The notes: generated from the sequence alone by a model not told the origin. 64,000 nt of DNA from Sporobacter sp963677825 (GCA_963677825.2 CAXXEF010000001.1:2294001-2358000), one strand, 5' to 3'. Shown: positions 16,286 to 25,329, numbered from the stretch's first letter. Numbers and translations are program-made.

Positions 16286-17568
16286 ATCTGGTAAATGGTG
16301 AAATCCTGGATGCGACAGCGTGCGATACTGTCCTCAATGAGCTTGAGCAGCGCCTCCAGCGCACGCTGCAAAAGGATCGGCTCGACCCGGAAACGGTAAT
16401 CACCGCGTGCGGACGGCTGCTTAACCATCTGGACGAGCAGATTTATATTGACGCGATGGCGACACTCGGCATCGACGAAGCGCTTGGCCGGCGATATATT
16501 GCCGAAGCCCGACAGATGTTTGACCCGGAATATTTGCGCCACCGACTGCGTATCGAGCTTGGAGACAGCCGCGCAGAATCGTATACATACACGCCGATGT
16601 ATCATGACGGACCTGTTACGGAGCAAGTATGCCCGCTGGGCGTGCTGCTGCATGTCGCTGCCGGCAACGCCGACGGCCTGCCAGCGTTCAGTGTTTTTGA
16701 AGGCCTGTTGACCGGCAATATCAACATCCTGAAGCTCCCCGAAGATGAAGGTGGTATTTCGGTCCGGCTGCTTCTGGAACTTATCGAGGCCGAGCCGCAG
16801 CTTGCCGAGTACATCTATGTTTTCGATTATTCATCAAAAGACGTTATTCACATCGAAAAGCTGATATCGGCGGTTGACGCCGTCGTTGTATGGGGCGGCA
16901 GTGAGGCTGTGTCCGCATTGCGGAAAATTGTGCCGCCGAACGTCCGGCTGATCGAATGGGGGCATAAGGTCAGTTTTGCTTATGTAACACCGCAGGGCTA
17001 TACCGACGAGGATCTCGTCGGTCTGGCGACGAATATCGCGGAGACCGGACAGTTGCTGTGCAGCTCTTTGCAGGGCGTATTCGTCGATACGGACGACATG
17101 CGCGACGTTTACGATTTTTGTGAACGCTTTTTACCGATTCTGAATAAAGCGACCATCCGCCGCTCGGACAGCCTCGGGATTGGCGTGAAAGCCCAGGTCG
17201 CGCTGCGATTGTATAATGAGGCGCTCGAGGGAATCTATTCGAAAAGCAGGATATTTAAGGGAACGGCCTGCAGCCTCATCGCGTATCCGGACAAAACACT
17301 CGAGACGGCCATCCAGTTCGGTAACGCGTGGGTTCGGCCGCTGCCACGCGGCGATTTGATGTCGGTGCTGCGGCCGTACAAAAACTATTTGCAGACGGCC
17401 GCCCTGATTTGTGAAGCGCCGGCGAGAGAAGCGCTTTCACAGACGCTCTTCAAAGCAGGTGTCGTCCGTATCTGCCCCGGTGAGAAAATGTCGACGGCAT
17501 ATTGCGGCGAGCCGCACGACGGTGAGTATTCCCTGCGACGGTATACACGGATCGTCAGCATGGAATAA
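16282..17568 (+). CDS. luxC: LuxC-like acyl-CoA/acyl-protein reductase
   Basis: A 428-residue protein of the LuxC family, an NADPH-dependent aldehyde-dehydrogenase-fold reductase that turns an acyl thioester into a fatty aldehyde. The catalytic Cys260 is in TGQLLCSSLQG. VPLGVLLHVAAGNADGLP-like text (CPLGVLLHVAAGNADG), GNINILKLP and VVWGGSEAV are typical. ATG 16282 overlaps the luxE stop and has GGAGG upstream. The pair could feed aldehyde to an unlinked enzyme, for example to make long-chain alcohols, ether lipids or a modified natural product; the product is not visible here. Confidence 0.87.
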   Translation: MNLVNGEILDATACDTVLNELEQRLQRTLQKDRLDPETVITACGRLLNHLDEQIYIDAMATLGIDEALGRRYIAEARQMFDPEYLRHRLRIELGDSRAESYTYTPMYHDGPVTEQVCPLGVLLHVAAGNADGLPAFSVFEGLLTGNINILKLPEDEGGISVRLLLELIEAEPQLAEYIYVFDYSSKDVIHIEKLISAVDAVVVWGGSEAVSALRKIVPPNVRLIEWGHKVSFAYVTPQGYTDEDLVGLATNIAETGQLLCSSLQGVFVDTDDMRDVYDFCERFLPILNKATIRRSDSLGIGVKAQVALRLYNEALEGIYSKSRIFKGTACSLIAYPDKTLETAIQFGNAWVRPLPRGDLMSVLRPYKNYLQTAALICEAPAREALSQTLFKAGVVRICPGEKMSTAYCGEPHDGEYSLRRYTRIVSME

Positions 17569-17655
17569 CGACGATTTGAGCGGAACGTTTTCGCAAATTT
17601 ATTGCTTAGGCTTGTACTGCGCAGGACGGCCGGGTTAAGTCTGACGATCAGCGCG

Positions 17656-17694
17656 AAAACGCCGCCCTGGCAACAGGGGGCGTTTTGTTTTCAA
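17656..17694 (+). terminator. Terminator after luxC
   Basis: AAAACGCCGCCCTG pairs with CAGGGGGCGTTTT (one bulge) around GCAA, followed by TTTTGTTTT. Confidence 0.8.
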
Positions 17695-17759
17695 CTTAAC
17701 ATTGACGACTGTTTGTCCGACAGCCTACAATGTAAATAGTACTTGACGGGAGGCTTGTT

Positions 17760-17972
17760 ATGGATCTTAAAAACAACACCATCACAGTCAGAGAGCTTCT
17801 GCAAAACCCGGCGGCTAAGAAGCTGCTGATAAAGGAGTTCCCAGAGGTCGCCAGCCCCTTGCTGCAGCAGATTGGCGCACAGATGACCCTCGATGCCGTA
17901 CTCGGCCTCGTCGGGGGGCGGTACCCACGCAGCAAGATCGACGCGGTGCTGCGTCAGCTTGAGGCGCTGTAA
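17760..17972 (+). CDS. Small conserved-looking hypothetical protein
   Basis: A 70-residue helical protein with GGGAGG well placed before its ATG. It contains ITVRELLQNPAAKKLL and a C-terminal GGRYPRSKIDAVLRQL. No signal peptide or membrane span. It stands alone between two terminators. Function unknown; its small size and helices would fit a regulatory or DUF-type protein. Confidence 0.7.
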   Translation: MDLKNNTITVRELLQNPAAKKLLIKEFPEVASPLLQQIGAQMTLDAVLGLVGGRYPRSKIDAVLRQLEAL

Positions 17973-18003
17973 GCCGGGCGTGACATCCGAATAGTTAGCA
18001 GCC

Positions 18004-18036
18004 AACCTCCGGACACACTGTCCGGAGGTTTTTTCA
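18004..18036 (+). terminator. Rho-independent terminator
   Basis: AACCTCCGGACA/TGTCCGGAGGTT stem with a short loop, then TTTT. Ends the 70-residue gene. Confidence 0.9.
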
Positions 18037-18096
18037 TGCATTAGCAAGAAATGGGAGGTGTTCGCTATAATATTTGTAAAATTCATGTAAAAGCTA

Positions 18097-18125
18097 TTGA
18101 CATTCAAGTGAACGTATGGTAAGAT
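18097..18125 (+). promoter_or_regulatory. Promoter of the DUF1836 gene
   Basis: TTGACA (18097-18102), 17 bases, TAAGAT (18120-18125). The start codon is 35 bases beyond. Confidence 0.7.
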
Positions 18126-18159
18126 TCGTTCATGAGAAAAAATGGAAAGAGGTGTTCCG

Positions 18160-18714
18160 ATGACGATTCCGGGAACGATTTTACCGGCCGAAAGCGGCTC
18201 CGGCCCTGCCGGATCGCTGTTTTTGAGCAGCATTTTCTCGGTAACGACCGGCTTGATGCTCTCGCAAATTAAGGAGATCACAGGGCTGGACGCGCCGGCA
18301 CTGCAAAACTGGATCAAACGCGGATGGGTCTCGTCGCCCGTCGGTAAGCGCTACAGCATTGACCAGGTCGCGCGGATTCTGATTATCAACATGCTGCGTG
18401 ACACGTTCCAGCTTGAAAAAATCGCATTCCTGATGACATATATCAACGGACGCGCCGGCGATAAGTCGGACGACATTATTCCCGAATCGGTTTTATACGA
18501 ATATATTTGCTGCTTAATCGACGAGTGCGGAAGCTGCGATATTAACAACACCGATCATTTAAGAAAGCTCATTGTCGATTGCACGGGCAACTATCAAGAG
18601 GTGATCCCCGGCTCGGCGGAGCGGCTGCGTAAGGCGCTCGAGATTATCATTCTCGCTTACGAGAGCGCACGGTTTAAAGCCAAAGCCGAAGACTTGCTGG
18701 GCGATATTCGCTGA
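18160..18714 (+). CDS. DUF1836 family protein, probable DNA-binding regulator
   Basis: A 184-residue protein with a MerR-like helix-turn-helix (about residues 38-75: LSQIKEITGLDAPALQNWIK, then VGKRYSIDQVARILIINMLR), followed by the helical DUF1836 body. The family is restricted largely to Bacillota and is thought to act in transcription because of this N-terminal domain. ATG 18160 is chosen over 18142 because AAAGAGGTG precedes it by 5-6 bases. Transcribed from its own promoter; the following NfeD gene starts 80 bases downstream. Targets unknown. Confidence 0.8.
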   Translation: MTIPGTILPAESGSGPAGSLFLSSIFSVTTGLMLSQIKEITGLDAPALQNWIKRGWVSSPVGKRYSIDQVARILIINMLRDTFQLEKIAFLMTYINGRAGDKSDDIIPESVLYEYICCLIDECGSCDINNTDHLRKLIVDCTGNYQEVIPGSAERLRKALEIIILAYESARFKAKAEDLLGDIR

Positions 18715-18794
18715 CCGGCAGCGGCGGGGCTGATTGCGCTGCCGCTACGCAAGCTGGTTTTCATAAAATAAATCTGGAAGAAAGGAGTTACAAT

Positions 18795-19418
18795 ATGGCT
18801 GTATGGTGGGAGTCGTTGTCTGTACTGCAGCAAGTATTTGCGTATTTTGCTATCCCCGCCACGATCATTTTGATCGTTCAGACGATTCTAGTTTTGTTTG
18901 GGATCGGCGACAACGATCTGGACACCGGTGACGGACTCGACGCGTTTGACGCGGACGATTTCGGTGACGGGGGAGACGGCTTCGAGGGCGCCGGAGACGG
19001 GCTGGCTTTGTTCAGTATTCGCGGGATTGTCGCGTTTTTCTCGGTCGGCGGCTGGGCAGGCATCGTTGTGGCTGAACGGATTAATTCAGCGTTTATAAGC
19101 ATCGTGATTGCCTTTATCGCCGGTGCTGTGGCGCTGTACTCGGTCGCACTGCTGTTCAAGCTGGCAGCCGGGCTTCAGTCCAAGGGAAACCTTGCGCTTG
19201 AAAATGCCGTCGGCAAAACGGCAAAGGTCTACATCACGATCCCGGGCAGCCGGGCCGGATTCGGCAAGGTCACGCTGACGTTTCAGGGCCGCTTTGCGGA
19301 ATGCGACGCCGTCACCGACGAAGGCGATGCGCTGCACACGGGCGCACTCGTTACTGTTACCGGCCTTGCAGACGCCAGCACATTAATCGTCGCGCCGTTG
19401 ACAGACACGGCAAACTAA
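18795..19418 (+). CDS. NfeD-like membrane protein (YuaF type)
   Basis: A 207-residue membrane protein. One N-terminal membrane span (FAYFAIPATIILIVQTILVL) is followed by an acidic Asp/Gly-rich loop (about residues 35-70) and two or three more spans. The C-terminal soluble domain (about 135-205) has the OB-fold seen in NfeD: GKTAKVYITIPGSRAG and GKVTLTFQGR. It precedes a flotillin gene by 17 bases, as yuaF precedes floT in Bacillus, and the pair is known to form membrane microdomains. The acidic loop is longer than I would expect. Confidence 0.85.
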   Translation: MAVWWESLSVLQQVFAYFAIPATIILIVQTILVLFGIGDNDLDTGDGLDAFDADDFGDGGDGFEGAGDGLALFSIRGIVAFFSVGGWAGIVVAERINSAFISIVIAFIAGAVALYSVALLFKLAAGLQSKGNLALENAVGKTAKVYITIPGSRAGFGKVTLTFQGRFAECDAVTDEGDALHTGALVTVTGLADASTLIVAPLTDTAN

Positions 19419-19435
19419 ACTGAAGGGGAGAAATT

Positions 19436-20830
19436 ATGAATCCAATTATCTATTTCGTTGTCTTTGCACTGGTGATTGTCACCACATTCATCATCATTCT
19501 TTCACGCTACCGCAAATGCCCGTCCGACAAGATTATGGTCATTTACGGTAAGGTCGGCTCAAACGCCGACGGCACGAACCGTTCGGCACGCTGTATCCAC
19601 GGCGGCGCGGCGTTCATCTGGCCGATTTTTCAGGCCTTCGAATACCTCGATCTGACGCCGCTGTCAATCAGCGTTGATCTGACCAATGCACTTAGCCGCC
19701 AGAACATTCGTATCGACGTGCCCTCGCGCTTTACCGTTGGTATCTCGACGGAGCCGGGCGTTATGCAAAACGCCGCCGAGCGGCTGCTCGGGCTGAAGCT
19801 GGCGGAAATCCAGGAGCTTGCTAAGGATATCATCTTTGGTCAGCTGCGTTTGATTATCGCCACGATGGATATCGAGGAGATCAACACCGACCGTGACAAA
19901 TTCCTTGAAGCCGTCTCCTCGAACGTCGAGACGGAGCTGAAAAAGATCGGTCTGCGGCTCATCAACGTTAACGTCACCGACATCGATGACGAGTCCGGCT
20001 ATATCGTCGCACTTGGCCGCGAGGCTGCCGCCAAGGCGATCAACGAAGCCAAGCGTACGGTCGCCGAAGCGGATCGCGCCGGTGCCATCGGCCAGGCCAA
20101 TGCACAGCGTGACCAGCGTATCAGCGTTTCGATGGCCGACTCCGATGCCATCAAAGGCGAAAACGACGCCAAGGCGCAGATCGCCGACTCCGATGCAACG
20201 CGCCGCGAGCGCGAAGCCGATGCGCAGCGCCGCGCTGTTATGGCTGAAAAAATTGCGACGGCAAAGGCGCTTGAAGAAGCGTACGCCGCCGAGCAGACGG
20301 CCGAGCTGGCTCGTGCCGCGCGTGAAAAAGCCACGCTTGAAGCCGACGTGCTCGTCAAGGCTGAAATCGATAAGAAAAAGCTTGAAATCGCCGCTGAAGC
20401 CGACGCTGAGCAAACACGCCGCCGTGCACGCGGTGACGCCGATGCGCTCTTTGCTAAGATGGAAGCGGAAGGCCGCGGTATGCAGGAGATCCTCACCAAG
20501 CAGGCGCTGGGTCTCGCCGAGATCGTCAGAGCGGCCGGCGGCAACGCCAGTGACGCCATCCGTCTGATGGTTGCCGACAAGCTTGAAGAGCTGGTCAAAA
20601 TCCAGGTCGAGGCCGTCAAGAACCTCAAGATTGACAAGGTCACCGTTTGGGACGGCGCCGGTAAAGACGGCTCGTCAAGTACGGCAAACTTTGTGTCGGG
20701 GCTGATGAAATCCATCCCGCCGATGAGCGAGCTGTTCAACATGGCCGGTATGGAGCTGCCGGAGTATCTCGGCAAAACGAAGGCCGAGGCACCGGTAACA
20801 GACACTGCCGTTGAAGCAGCGGCCGAGTAA
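19436..20830 (+). CDS. floT: Flotillin-like SPFH protein
   Basis: A 464-residue protein with an N-terminal membrane segment (residues 3-23), an SPFH/band 7 domain (about 30-215, CPSDKIMVIYGKVG), and a long Ala/Glu/Lys/Arg coiled coil (about 215-370). A C-terminal region follows with DGAGKDGSSST and a Pro-rich end. It scaffolds protein complexes in the membrane and is partnered with the NfeD protein just upstream. GAAGGGGAG precedes the ATG. Confidence 0.92.
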   Translation: MNPIIYFVVFALVIVTTFIIILSRYRKCPSDKIMVIYGKVGSNADGTNRSARCIHGGAAFIWPIFQAFEYLDLTPLSISVDLTNALSRQNIRIDVPSRFTVGISTEPGVMQNAAERLLGLKLAEIQELAKDIIFGQLRLIIATMDIEEINTDRDKFLEAVSSNVETELKKIGLRLINVNVTDIDDESGYIVALGREAAAKAINEAKRTVAEADRAGAIGQANAQRDQRISVSMADSDAIKGENDAKAQIADSDATRREREADAQRRAVMAEKIATAKALEEAYAAEQTAELARAAREKATLEADVLVKAEIDKKKLEIAAEADAEQTRRRARGDADALFAKMEAEGRGMQEILTKQALGLAEIVRAAGGNASDAIRLMVADKLEELVKIQVEAVKNLKIDKVTVWDGAGKDGSSSTANFVSGLMKSIPPMSELFNMAGMELPEYLGKTKAEAPVTDTAVEAAAE

Positions 20831-20845
20831 CGATAAACCTTCAAG

Positions 20846-20886
20846 AAAGCACGGGAGCTCACTTGACTCCCGTGCTTTTTTCTTTA
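20846..20886 (+). terminator. Terminator after the flotillin gene
   Basis: AAAGCACGGGAG pairs with CTCCCGTGCTTT around a 9-base loop, then TTTTCTTT. Confidence 0.9.
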
Positions 20887-20969
20887 TTATTTCAGCGCCA
20901 ACTGGTATACTGAAAATGACTTCAACAACAGCATCCGCTGCTTGCCGGCGGACTATACCGGAGGATACA

Positions 20970-22163
20970 ATGAAAAGACTAACAGCCATCCTGATGGCGT
21001 CCGTGCTGATGCTGACGGTACTGGCGGCCTGCGCTAAAACAAGCGGCACAAGCCCGACGCCGAGTGCGTCGCCGTCACCGTCCGTGTCCGACAGCGCCGA
21101 GCCGAGCGAAAGCACGCCGCTGCCGGAAATCAACCGTAACGGCATCGAGTTTGACGAGGCGACAGACGCTTTTTTCGGCGCGTACGACGATACGAACGCC
21201 GCGCTCGACGCGATGACGCCGCTGTTATACGCCGCGCTCTGGGGTGCACTCGACGAGCTTGAAGATGACGAATTGTTTTATGCCGGTAACGAATCGCCGC
21301 AGGCGTCCTTTATGTGGACGACGGTATATAATATCCTCAACACCTCCGAATTCCCGGCGCCTTCCGGCGGCATTACACAGGAAAACGGCAATATCCATGT
21401 GACGCGATCGGCGATGACGGAGGTCTTTATCAGTGCTTTCGCTTCGGATAACATCCCGGAGATTGCCGGTACTGTTGCGGACCTTATATCGTACGATGCA
21501 ACGTCCGAGGCTTATACGATTCTTGCTGCCGACACGGCAGGCATTGCATTTGTCCTCAAGGGCATCGAGCTCAGTAAAGCTAGCAGCGCGGCCGATCCGA
21601 CAATGTCGGCAACCGTGCTATTCGATATCGTTGAATGCAGCGGCACACACCTGAAGGTGATTGCCGTTGAGCTTGTGCCGCTCAGTTTCTCGGCGTATTG
21701 GTATCGGATTCAGGCGGCGTACACGGTCGAGGCGGCGGATCTGTCTGTCCCCGGTGCGTCCCCGGTGACGGCGCAGGAGATCAGCGATATACTTGGATTT
21801 ACGCCGGATCTGCCCGACGGCGCGCAGGACACCGTGTATACCACCCGGGAGACGGGGTTCGGCGGCAGCATCGTGCAGATCGACTTTAAGCTTGACGGTG
21901 CCGATATCGTCTACCGCATTCAGGCCACTGTTGCGTTTTCAGATATATCGGGTGTCCATGAAACGTGGACGACGAATGAAAGCGTCACAGTCGGTTACAC
22001 GGACGGCGAGGTGCACACGACGTCGAGCGGTAAGGGCATCTGCCTTTGGTACGATACGACGCCCGGCCTGATGTACTCGCTCTATATGTCCGCGGGTGCC
22101 AGCGTCGAGTCGCTGGGCGCGCTGGCCCAGCAGCTGTTTGTACCCTTGCAGGGCAACGTTTAA
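20970..22163 (+). CDS. Lipoprotein of unknown function
   Basis: A 397-residue lipoprotein. Signal peptide with lipobox LAAC (Cys20), then a Ser/Pro/Thr linker (about 25-50). The mature part, about residues 55-397, is rich in acidic and hydrophobic segments with no motif I know; the end is LAQQLFVPLQGNV. ATG 20970 has CCGGAGG upstream, whereas earlier in-frame codons lie in the terminator of the flotillin gene. Expressed alone. It would be displayed on the outer face of the cell membrane. Confidence 0.8.
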   Translation: MKRLTAILMASVLMLTVLAACAKTSGTSPTPSASPSPSVSDSAEPSESTPLPEINRNGIEFDEATDAFFGAYDDTNAALDAMTPLLYAALWGALDELEDDELFYAGNESPQASFMWTTVYNILNTSEFPAPSGGITQENGNIHVTRSAMTEVFISAFASDNIPEIAGTVADLISYDATSEAYTILAADTAGIAFVLKGIELSKASSAADPTMSATVLFDIVECSGTHLKVIAVELVPLSFSAYWYRIQAAYTVEAADLSVPGASPVTAQEISDILGFTPDLPDGAQDTVYTTRETGFGGSIVQIDFKLDGADIVYRIQATVAFSDISGVHETWTTNESVTVGYTDGEVHTTSSGKGICLWYDTTPGLMYSLYMSAGASVESLGALAQQLFVPLQGNV

Positions 22164-22173
22164 GTATAAAAAA

Positions 22174-22211
22174 AGAGCCTTCCGATTGTCGTCGGAAGGC
22201 TCTTTTTTTGT
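22174..22211. terminator. Bidirectional terminator between lipoprotein and argS
   Basis: AGAGCCTTCCGA pairs with TCGGAAGGCTCT; A7 on one side and T7 on the other make it work for both converging genes. Confidence 0.93.
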
Positions 22212-22212
22212 T

Positions 22213-23910
22213 TTACATTTTCTCCGGCGCGGAAACGCCGAGGATGTCGAGGCTGTTTTTCAGCACGATGCGCACGCTGTCGGCGAGCTTGAGGCGCGCT
22301 TTAAGCACGTCGTCCGCCTCACCTTTAATGCGGCAAGCGTTGTAGAAGCGGTGAAACCGCGCAGCCAGCTCAATCACGTAGCGGTTGATCCGCGACGGGT
22401 CGTAGTCGCGCGCGGCGAGGCGCAATTCCTCCGGGAGCATCGACAGCTGCTTGAGGACGTCACGCTCGGGCGCTTCCTTAAGCACTGCGACATCGATGTC
22501 CTTGGCAGACGGGACGGCGTAGCCGTCCTCCGCGAGCGCCGAAATCAGGCTGCAAATGCGCGCATGCGCGTACTGGACATAGTAGACGGGATTTTCGCTG
22601 TCCTGACGCACGGCAAGCCCGAGATCAAATTCGAGATGCGTGTCGGGCTTGGCGTTGAAGAAAAACCGGCACGCGTCGACGGAAATCTCGTCGAGCAGGT
22701 CATTGAGCGTTAGCGCCTTGCCGGTGCGTTTGGAAACCTTGACGGTCTCGCCGTCGCGCACGAGGCGAACCATCTGCATGATGACAAAGTCGAGCGTTTT
22801 ATCGCCGATGCCGAGCGCGGGGGCCGTCATCGTCGCCTTGAAGCGGATGGCGTGACCGTGATGATCGGCGCCAAGCACGTCGATGACGCGGTCGAATCCG
22901 CGGCCGATGAATTTGTTGCGGTGGTAGGCGATGTCGACGGCGTAGTAGGTGTAAAAGCCGTTCGAGCGCTGTAAGACCTCGTCTTTATCTGCGCCGAAGT
23001 CCGTGTTTTTGAGCCAGACGGCGCCGTCCTGCTCATACGTATAGCCGTTATCGGTTAAAAGCTGTACCGTCTCAGCGACGGCACCGCTTTCGTGCAGCTC
23101 GCTTTCGAGAAAAAACCGGTCGTAATAAATGCGGTAACGTTCAAGGTGCTCTTTCATCAGCGCGATGTTGTGCGGCAGCGCGAACGCGGTAAAGGCGTTC
23201 CGGCGCGTGACGGGGTCCGTTTCGACATACTTGTCCCCGTCGCGCTCGTAAATAAGCCGCGCGAGCGCACGGATATCGTCGCCGTGGTAGCCGTTTTCAG
23301 GGAACGTGACCGCGTCCTCGCCGAGGCAGATTTGTAAGTACCGCGCCTCGATCGATTGACCGAACAGCTCGACCTGATTGCCTGCGTCGTTGACGTAGAA
23401 CTCGCGCCAGACGTTGTGGCCTGTTTTGCCGAGTACGGCAGCCAGCGTATCGCCGAGCACGCCGCCGCGGGCGTTGCCGATCGTCATCGGGCCTGTCGGA
23501 TTGGCTGAAACGAATTCAACCATGACGCGCTCGCCCCCGCCGATGTCGGATTCGCCGTAGCGCTCGCCCTCCGCCTCGATGGCGTCGAGTACTGCCGCAT
23601 ACCACTTGTCCGACAGGGTGAAGTTCATAAATCCGGGGCCGGCAGCCTCGCAGGCGCTAAAATAACTGCCCGACAGGTCAAGGCCGGCAATGAGCGCCTC
23701 GGCGATTTTGCGCGGGTTCATTTTCATCGCGCGTGCGCCGCCGAGCGCATGCGTCGCGGCGAAGTCGCCGTTTGCATCGGTTTTCGGGATCTCCACCGCG
23801 CCGTCCGGCTTGTCGGCAGACGGTAGTGCGCCGCTGGCGGCCGCGCATACGCACGCACCCTCCAGCAGCGCTTCGATTTGTTGTTTCGCCAGTTCTATCA
23901 GGTTTGCCAC
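22213..23910 (-). CDS. argS: Arginyl-tRNA synthetase
   Basis: A class I synthetase of 565 residues, normal length. Order: N-terminal Add-1 domain, the signature region SANPTGPMTIGNARGG, the Rossmann fold with LGADHHGH, the KMSK equivalent KVSKRTGKALTL, and a C-terminal DALR anticodon domain ending in ILGVSAPEKM. The HIGH motif is read as TIGN, so both histidines are replaced; argS often has a variant here, but this is far from consensus. Preceded by the ywiB-like gene, as in Bacillus. Confidence 0.95.
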   Translation of the reverse strand: MANLIELAKQQIEALLEGACVCAAASGALPSADKPDGAVEIPKTDANGDFAATHALGGARAMKMNPRKIAEALIAGLDLSGSYFSACEAAGPGFMNFTLSDKWYAAVLDAIEAEGERYGESDIGGGERVMVEFVSANPTGPMTIGNARGGVLGDTLAAVLGKTGHNVWREFYVNDAGNQVELFGQSIEARYLQICLGEDAVTFPENGYHGDDIRALARLIYERDGDKYVETDPVTRRNAFTAFALPHNIALMKEHLERYRIYYDRFFLESELHESGAVAETVQLLTDNGYTYEQDGAVWLKNTDFGADKDEVLQRSNGFYTYYAVDIAYHRNKFIGRGFDRVIDVLGADHHGHAIRFKATMTAPALGIGDKTLDFVIMQMVRLVRDGETVKVSKRTGKALTLNDLLDEISVDACRFFFNAKPDTHLEFDLGLAVRQDSENPVYYVQYAHARICSLISALAEDGYAVPSAKDIDVAVLKEAPERDVLKQLSMLPEELRLAARDYDPSRINRYVIELAARFHRFYNACRIKGEADDVLKARLKLADSVRIVLKNSLDILGVSAPEKM

Positions 23911-23998
23911 GTGCGGCCTCCTAAAGCTGATGGGAACGAAAACCCATCGGTTTTATCGGGCGGATTGCGCCCATATTTCGATAACTTAACAGCATCGG

Positions 23999-24415
23999 TT
24001 ATTTGACGCTGATCTTAAATGCGTTGCGGCTCATGACAATGCTGTCAACCTCGATGACATAGTGAATCTCGAGGTTGCCGCCGTTTTCGTCCATTTGCTG
24101 GACGATCGAGTGGGTGTCGATCCCCATCATCATTGAGCCGTATGACGTGTCGTACACAAAATAGTGCTTCTGACCCTCGACGAAGATCATCTCGCCGTTG
24201 ATGCCGCCCGCCCGGTTGAGTACGACACGGTCCGGCTCGATGACGAACGAGGTCTTCGTGCCCTCTTCAAAGCCGGTCAGTTCGCTTTCCAAATAGCTGA
24301 ACTCGGCCACGTCGCCTTGCAGCTCATACTCGCCGTCCGTGACGAGCTCGAAGCTCTCTTCGTCTGCGTCCTGCGCAGTTTGAAAGCCTTTTATTGAAAT
24401 TAATACATTTTTCAT
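23999..24415 (-). CDS. DUF1934 / YwiB-like protein
   Basis: A 138-residue beta-barrel-like (lipocalin-type) protein of the DUF1934 family: ISIKGFQ, ELVTDGEYE, FSYLESELTGFEEGTKTSF and a C-terminal IHYVIEVD. The B. subtilis homologue ywiB lies next to argS and is of unknown function. It is upstream of argS on the same strand with 88 bases between, so co-transcription is possible. The ribosome binding site is weak. Confidence 0.85.
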   Translation of the reverse strand: MKNVLISIKGFQTAQDADEESFELVTDGEYELQGDVAEFSYLESELTGFEEGTKTSFVIEPDRVVLNRAGGINGEMIFVEGQKHYFVYDTSYGSMMMGIDTHSIVQQMDENGGNLEIHYVIEVDSIVMSRNAFKISVK

Positions 24416-24757
24416 AATAGCAGATCCGTTCAGTCCGTTGAGTTTAATACCGGATCAGCGCAAAGAAAACACGACTATCTGTGCGCGTACCGGGATATAA
24501 TGAGTTTAGGAGATGATGCGCGGCAGCACAATGTGCCCCATGGCACCAGCGCCGTCCTGGAAGTAAAGATTCCCATATATGATATGCCATATAAGTAAAT
24601 AAAACAAGTGAAAATTTATGAATAATAGTGGAATTCTCAGGTGCGATTTGCTATACTGTAGAAACCTATAAGACCGAGGAAGACTGAGCGCGGCCAGCCG
24701 CAAAACCGCGCCGGGCTGAAAATGCCCGATTGATGCCCAGATATGGGAGGGCTGAAC
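24416..24757. other. 342-base gap, nothing firmly assigned
   Basis: Contains a TATAAT at 24496 without a good -35. A tiny frame of 17-18 codons starts near 24513 with AGGAG close by, and a TATACT at 24652 with a weak -35 could serve the 24758 gene. A GC-rich partial hairpin (GCGCGG/CCGCGC) lies near 24690. I see no RNA family here. Confidence 0.4.
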
Positions 24758-25165
24758 ATGAAAATTGAATTGACTGAAAAAGAGTTCAGGCGTCTTCTCG
24801 ACATGGTATACATCGGCAACTGGATTTTGAACTCAACACGCGGCGGTGACCGCTTTGACGACTATGACGTCGTTGAAAGCAAGATTTTTGCGCACTGCGC
24901 CAAGGTGGGTATGACGAAGCTGTTTGAGCTCGGTGAGAAGGGGGCTATCCCGTCGGCCGCGTTTGAAAACGGCGGTATCCACGAAGCAATCGCCGACTAT
25001 GAGGACACGGTTTTCTTTGAAATCCTTGCCGAGGAATTCGCACGCCGCGATATGGACTTCGAGCCGATCGGCCCGGAGAACTTCAGCGAGCTGACAAAAC
25101 GTATCGACGAATACATTGAAGAATTCGAGCAAAACGGGATGGACAACATCTTTCTGAACAAATAG
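24758..25165 (+). CDS. Conserved-looking hypothetical protein, acidic
   Basis: A 135-residue cytoplasmic protein. The ATG at 24758 has a strong GGGAGGG 6 bases upstream, which decides against 24743. It is helical and acidic (KIELTEKEFRRLLDMVYIGN, then FEILAEEFARRDMDFEPIG) and ends in NIFLNK. No membrane segment. I recognise no named family. Confidence 0.75.
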   Translation: MKIELTEKEFRRLLDMVYIGNWILNSTRGGDRFDDYDVVESKIFAHCAKVGMTKLFELGEKGAIPSAAFENGGIHEAIADYEDTVFFEILAEEFARRDMDFEPIGPENFSELTKRIDEYIEEFEQNGMDNIFLNK

Positions 25166-25190
25166 ACAGCAATCCGACATTTCCCACGCA

Positions 25191-25221
25191 GCGGATGACG
25201 AACAGTCATCCGCTTTTTTAT
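25191..25221 (+). terminator. Rho-independent terminator
   Basis: GCGGATGAC/GTCATCCGC with a 5-base loop and T7. Confidence 0.9.
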
Positions 25222-25237
25222 TAAAATTTTACAATTC

Positions 25238-25277
25238 GTAAACAAATGTTTACAAAACGGTATCAATCTTATATAAT
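25238..25277 (+). promoter_or_regulatory. Promoter and palindromic operator of the SLH gene
   Basis: TTTACA (25249-25254), 17 bases, TATAAT (25272-25277). A perfect 16-base palindrome GTAAACAAATGTTTAC (25238-25253) covers the -35, so a regulator bound there would compete with RNA polymerase. Confidence 0.75.
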
Positions 25278-25329
25278 TGCCCTGTAGGAAGAAGACAACA
25301 ACGCGTTTTCAACCATACAGGAGGATGCC

